DNA of 26,394 nucleotides, from positions 1-26,394 of the forward strand of contig JANRKG010000102.1 of NCBI GenBank assembly GCA_033763635.1, written 5' to 3'. Source of the DNA: JANRKG01 sp033763635 (GTDB taxonomy: Bacteria; Cyanobacteriota; Cyanobacteriia; GCF-001939115). Below the pieces are notes generated by a model. It searched no databases, was not told the DNA's origin, and saw only the letters and a program-made list of their open reading frames with translations. This document shows positions 23,076 through 26,394 of this stretch, in pieces. The translations under genes were made by a program, and so were the position numbers. Positions within the stretch are counted from its first letter, which is position 1. Every line of letters starts with the position of its first letter.

Positions 23076-23173
23076 CTGAAACTTCAGGGTTATCTCTCCG
23101 GGGAGGGATTCCGAGGGCTGACGGATACACAGTAGGTTACAAGGCCATAGAGCATTTCTAAGGTTAGACAATT

Positions 23174-24622
23174 ATGATGCAAGCTGACCCTAATGCAAGC
23201 TTAGAAGAGACTCAAAAAGTTAATCAGAAAGTTAATCAAACATCCCAAAGTAAGCTTCTTTACGGGCTGGATGATAAACCGCCTTTGACTGAATCTATTT
23301 TTGTTGCATTCCAGCATGTTCTGGCTTCATTTGTCGGCATTATTACTCCACCCCTCATGATTTGTGGCAGTCTAGGGCTGGACCCTGCTAACACAAGCTA
23401 CCTCATTAGTATGGCGCTGTTTGCCTCTGGGATATGTACCTTTATTCAATGTAAAAAAATTGGACCGATCGGGTCAGGTTTACTGAGTCTCCAGGGAACC
23501 AGTTTTGCCTTCCTGGGGCCAATTTTAGGAATTGGAGCCACCGCTTTACAGGCCCATCAATCTCCTTCAGAAGCGCTCGCTTTAATCTTTGGTGTATGTT
23601 TCTTTGGGGCTTTTGTCCCCATTATCCTCAGTCGCTTTTTGCACTTGATGAGCAAAATTATCACCCCCGTTGTTTCGGGAACCGTTGTAATGATTATTGG
23701 TTTGGGCTTGATTAAAACGGGTGTGATCAGTATGGCTGGAGGGATTGTCGCTCAGAAAAATGGGACGTTCGGCAGTCTGCAAAACCTGGCTTTGAGCGGT
23801 GCCGTTCTTTTAATTGTGGCTTTACTGAGTGTTTCCCACCATCGATTTTTGCGAATGGGAGCCATTGCGATCGGCCTGATCGTCGGCTATATTGCCGCTG
23901 CTTTGATGGGCATCGTGGACTTGAGTTTCTTAAGTAACTTATCCCTGATCAGCCTACCCGTCCCCTTCCGGTATGGTATGCGGTTTGAATTGGGCGCTTT
24001 TCTTCCCTTTGTTCTGCTGTATATCTTGACTGCGATCGAAACCGTAGGCGACTTAACCGCAACTTCTGCCATTACAGACGAACCCGTTGAAGGAAAACCG
24101 TACCTGCGACGGATCAAGGGGGGAGTCATGGGCGATGGGGTGAATTCCCTGATTGCCGCAGTGCTCAATACCTTTCCCAACACAACCTTTAGCCAAAATA
24201 ATGGGGTGATTCAAATGACGGGGGTTGGGAGCCGTTATGTCGGGTTCTTCATCGCTGGGATTTTGGTCATTCTGGGCTTACTTCCCGTCGTGGGGGGTGT
24301 ATTTCAAGCGATTCCCCAACCTGTACTGGGGGGAGCAACCACTGTCATGTTTGGTTCCATTGCCATTGCTGGCCTGAACATTATCGCCTCTACTCCTCTC
24401 GATCGCCGATCCATGATAATTGTGGCGGTTTCCCTGGCGATGGGATTAGGGGTTCTGTATGCTCCAGAAATTTTTGATGACAAACCTGCCATCATTAAAA
24501 ACCTGTTTGGCTCCAGCATCTCAACCGGAGGCTTAACTGCGATCTTAATGAGCTGGCTACTTCCGCAAAGTATCAATCCTGCTGAGGAAGCAAAAGCTGA
24601 AGTGGAAGTCCCAGGTGTTTGA
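23174..24622 (+). CDS. NCS2 nucleobase permease, xanthine/urate type
   Basis: A 482-aa inner-membrane symporter with 12-14 helices, likely importing xanthine or uric acid with protons. Family marks: FQH in helix 1 (Q47-H48), E289 in 'AIETVGDLTATSAI', and the NCS2 signature QNNGVIQMTG at 341-350. The last matches xanthine permease XanQ/XanP more closely than uracil permease UraA. The N-terminal ~30 residues are hydrophilic and Gln/Lys-rich. The ATG-ATG start follows AAGGTTAG. The gene lies 1.3 kb from a 5-hydroxyisourate hydrolase gene, supporting a purine role. A stem-loop follows the stop codon. Confidence 0.9.
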   Translation: MMQADPNASLEETQKVNQKVNQTSQSKLLYGLDDKPPLTESIFVAFQHVLASFVGIITPPLMICGSLGLDPANTSYLISMALFASGICTFIQCKKIGPIGSGLLSLQGTSFAFLGPILGIGATALQAHQSPSEALALIFGVCFFGAFVPIILSRFLHLMSKIITPVVSGTVVMIIGLGLIKTGVISMAGGIVAQKNGTFGSLQNLALSGAVLLIVALLSVSHHRFLRMGAIAIGLIVGYIAAALMGIVDLSFLSNLSLISLPVPFRYGMRFELGAFLPFVLLYILTAIETVGDLTATSAITDEPVEGKPYLRRIKGGVMGDGVNSLIAAVLNTFPNTTFSQNNGVIQMTGVGSRYVGFFIAGILVILGLLPVVGGVFQAIPQPVLGGATTVMFGSIAIAGLNIIASTPLDRRSMIIVAVSLAMGLGVLYAPEIFDDKPAIIKNLFGSSISTGGLTAILMSWLLPQSINPAEEAKAEVEVPGV

Positions 24623-24631
24623 AGGGCTGTA

Positions 24632-24657
24632 GAGAGTGGGGCGATCGTTGCACTCTC
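24632..24657 (+). terminator. Stem-loop after the NCS2 permease
   Basis: GAGAGTG (24632-24638) pairs with CACTCTC (24651-24657) across a 12-nt loop containing CGATCG, beginning 10 nt after the TGA. There is no T-run, so it may be a non-canonical terminator or a stabilising 3' hairpin. It lies between convergent genes. Confidence 0.45.
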
Positions 24658-24809
24658 CGCTGTTGAGGCTCAGTTCAAAACCCGCATCGCTTCAAATCAT
24701 ACTTCAACATTGCAGTTCCTTTGTTGCTTGCTTTTCCCAAATCAATACCCATTTGAGGATCTCCAGCGATATTGGTACTGATATCTTCATCAGAAAATTG
24801 GCAGAATCC

Positions 24810-25766
24810 TCAAGATTCCACAGGTTTGTGATGCAAGGAGAGTAGGGAAGTGGTGGAGTAAATCAACAATGCAGACCAGATGAAAATAAAGGTGATTTTA
24901 TGCACCGAAGTAAAGGGTTCGTGAAATAGAAAGACCCCCAATGCGAGTTGGAGACTGGGAGCTAGATATTGAAAGAACCCCAAGGTGGAAAGCTTTAAAC
25001 GACGCGCAGCATTGGTAAAACACAGAAGCGGAAGGGAAGTCACCACACCAGCCCCCATGAACAGGGAAACACTCACCCAACTTGTGGCAAAATGAGCCGT
25101 CCCTGTGAGGGTGAAGTAACCGACACAGGCGATCGCCAATGGAGTAATCAACAACGTCTCGATAATCAAGCCTGCCATCGGAGCCACCGGAGTTGTCTTT
25201 CGCAGCAGACCATAGAACCCAAACGAAAAAGCCAGACTCAACGCAATCCAGGGCACTTGCCCAAAGTTCCAGATAAAGTAGCTCACGCCTACAGTCGCAA
25301 GCAACACCGCCACCTTTTGGCTTTGGGTGAGGCGTTCTTTAAGGAACACAAAGCCCAGCAGCACATTCACCAGCGGGTTGATAAAATATCCCAAACTGGT
25401 TTCTATCACCCGATCGGTGTTTACGCCATAGATATACAACCCCCAATTGAAACTGAGGAGGAGAGCTGTCAGCAGGAGATGGGAGAGGGCTGAACGCGAT
25501 CGTAAAAGATGGGTGAGTTCTGTCCCCCGATGTTGCGAGAGCAGCAGCGTCAGCAGAAAGAGCAGGGACCAGATAACCCGATGACTGAGCACTTCGATCG
25601 CCGGAGTGGTGCCAAACAACTTCCAATACAAGGGAAATAACCCCCAGGCGGCATAAGCCAGCACTGCATAGATCGCCCCTGCTTTTGTTGAGTTGGAAGG
25701 GCTTGGGGAGGTGGCTAAACCTGGGGAAGTATCACGATTCATCGGGTATTGATGCAAGAACTGCAT
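24810..25766 (-). CDS. rarD: EamA-family transporter, RarD type
   Basis: A 318-aa drug/metabolite-superfamily permease with ten predicted helices in two EamA halves. The RarD features are 'AYAAWGLFPLYWKLF' at the N-terminal helix, 'SHRVIWSLLFLL', 'FNWGLYIYGVNTDRVIETSLGYFI' (24 residues, abbreviated: FNWGLYI...ETSLGYFINPL), 'LKERLTQSQKVAVLLA' and 'GFFQYLAPSLQL' near the end. Members are annotated as chloramphenicol-sensitivity proteins, but natural substrates are unknown, perhaps amino acids or other metabolites. The ATG at 25766 has GAGGGG about 10 nt upstream; an ATG at 25742 is a less likely start. It shares its strand with the downstream hydrolase gene 125 bp away, but operon membership is uncertain. 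Confidence 0.9.
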   Translation of the reverse strand: MQFLHQYPMNRDTSPGLATSPSPSNSTKAGAIYAVLAYAAWGLFPLYWKLFGTTPAIEVLSHRVIWSLLFLLTLLLSQHRGTELTHLLRSRSALSHLLLTALLLSFNWGLYIYGVNTDRVIETSLGYFINPLVNVLLGFVFLKERLTQSQKVAVLLATVGVSYFIWNFGQVPWIALSLAFSFGFYGLLRKTTPVAPMAGLIIETLLITPLAIACVGYFTLTGTAHFATSWVSVSLFMGAGVVTSLPLLCFTNAARRLKLSTLGFFQYLAPSLQLALGVFLFHEPFTSVHKITFIFIWSALLIYSTTSLLSLHHKPVES

Positions 25767-25891
25767 TGATCAAATACCCCTCAAACTTTAGAGGAAAATT
25801 AAATGTACGAATTCATACGGCTGGGTGAACCTTTTGGGGAGATTAGGCAACTCAACGACCCCCTTCCCCTAACACCGTATGGGATCTGTAT

Positions 25892-26263
25892 CTAACTTCC
25901 CCGGTAGGTGCTATAGGACCAGGGAGAAACCAGAAGGGGAACGTGGTAATGGGCACTTTCATCGGCAATGCCAAATTGAACCGGGATGCGATCGAGAAAC
26001 GGAGGATTTTGAATGGGAACAAACTTCCCTGAAAAATAATCTCCAATGAGAAAGATCAATTCGTAGCGTCCTGTCTGTATTTCTTCTGCCGAGAGTAAAG
26101 GGCTATCGGTGCGTCCATCCTGGTTCGTCACGACGGTTTTCAGAAGGCTCCGTTGACCGGATGGGCTATCAATGCGCCAGAGTTCAACCGTGACATTAGC
26201 CGCAGGGCGACCATGCGCCGTATCGAGAATGTGAGTAGTCAAGCGACCAGTGGAGGAAGACAT
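25892..26263 (-). CDS. uraH: 5-hydroxyisourate hydrolase (transthyretin-like)
   Basis: A 123-aa enzyme that hydrolyses 5-hydroxyisourate, the product of urate oxidation, to OHCU on the way to allantoin. The whole family set is visible: '[14 protein letters not shown]' with H11, '[11 protein letters not shown]' with R51, '[10 protein letters not shown]' with H107, and the C-terminal signature YRGS (120-123). No signal peptide is present. Length is normal. It is the only urate-pathway enzyme in the window; urate oxidase or OHCU decarboxylase could lie beyond the right edge. The start ATG at 26263 has no clear Shine-Dalgarno sequence. The GTATAC/GTATGC motif is 88 bp upstream. Confidence 0.95.
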   Translation of the reverse strand: MSSSTGRLTTHILDTAHGRPAANVTVELWRIDSPSGQRSLLKTVVTNQDGRTDSPLLSAEEIQTGRYELIFLIGDYFSGKFVPIQNPPFLDRIPVQFGIADESAHYHVPLLVSPWSYSTYRGS

Positions 26264-26350
26264 ACTTTTGTGAAGAGTGTGAACAGGTTTAAGAATTGAT
26301 TGAGAGGAGTTCTACAGGCTTTCCTGAAGCGGTAGGTTTCGACTGTTATT

Positions 26351-26363
26351 GTATACTGTATGC
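26351..26363. promoter_or_regulatory. GTATAC-T-GTATGC motif upstream of uraH
   Basis: GTATAC at 26351-26356, then T, then GTATGC at 26358-26363. This matches the last 13 bp of the array at 22635-22647 except for one base. It is 88 bp upstream of the uraH ATG and probably also near a divergent gene beyond the window, so it is suited to a shared operator. Confidence 0.5.
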
Positions 26364-26394
26364 AGCTTGCTTCACTCATCATGCCCGATATCTC

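Larger units (their letters stand above)
22484..23173. other. Divergent regulatory region with operator-like repeats and REP-like element
   Basis: 690 bp between the six-gene cluster (minus) and the NCS2 permease (plus). It contains the GTATAC array (22628-22647), a GTATGC half-site (22672-22677), a REP-like repeat cluster (22811-22878) and an 18-bp tandem duplication (23040-23075). The minus-strand frame 23026-22799 is largely translated repeat sequence and is not called. Confidence 0.5.

Overview
The window looks like a piece of a cyanobacterial chromosome. The evidence is frequent GCGATCGC/CGATCG (HIP1-like) octamers, an RRM RNA-binding protein followed by ribosomal protein S21, a CcaA-like beta-carbonic anhydrase, a carotenoid oxygenase, pentapeptide repeats, and a decayed cyanobacterial-type TnpB element. 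No rRNA, tRNA or CRISPR array was found. Gene density is high. Several 450-690 bp AT-rich intergenic stretches hold short exact tandem duplications and inverted repeats.

Layout. 1-163: the 5' end of an exported amidase-like protein (minus). 715-2100: carotenoid oxygenase (minus). 2343-4154: membrane-anchored metallophosphoesterase, converging on a beta-carbonic anhydrase (4165-4842, minus). 5072-6185: a two-gene minus unit, a small membrane protein and a basic, disordered HTH-like protein. 6812-7902: rbp, rpsU and a short pentapeptide repeat protein (plus). 7903-8390: a tnpB remnant carrying a 101-bp MITE, whose right end abuts and probably supplies the stop codon of a treS-like GH13 gene. 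8387-10948: treS-like gene and a DUF1206 membrane protein (minus). 11594-13174: HpnP-like B12/radical SAM protein. 13646-14758: degenerate AAA/STAND-like ATPase (minus), divergent from a P2A calcium ATPase (14919-17753), which is followed closely by a pseudokinase-like gene. 18681-22483: six tightly packed minus-strand genes for exported or membrane proteins, two with ABM-like (dimeric alpha/beta barrel) domains. 23174-24622: NCS2 xanthine/urate-type permease. 24810-25766: RarD-type EamA transporter. 25892-26263: 5-hydroxyisourate hydrolase (minus), with its upstream region at the right edge.

How they may work together. The NCS2 permease and 5-hydroxyisourate hydrolase point to uptake and oxidation of purines (xanthine/urate). 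A rare palindromic signal, GTATAC repeated every 7 bp, lies in the intergenic region before the permease and again upstream of the hydrolase, so a shared regulator is plausible. The six-gene 18.7-22.5 kb cluster is the least explained block and the best candidate for an undescribed envelope-associated system. The 7.9-8.4 kb segment is a clear nested mobile-element scar: removing the MITE and one CTAG copy exactly restores the TnpB reading frame.
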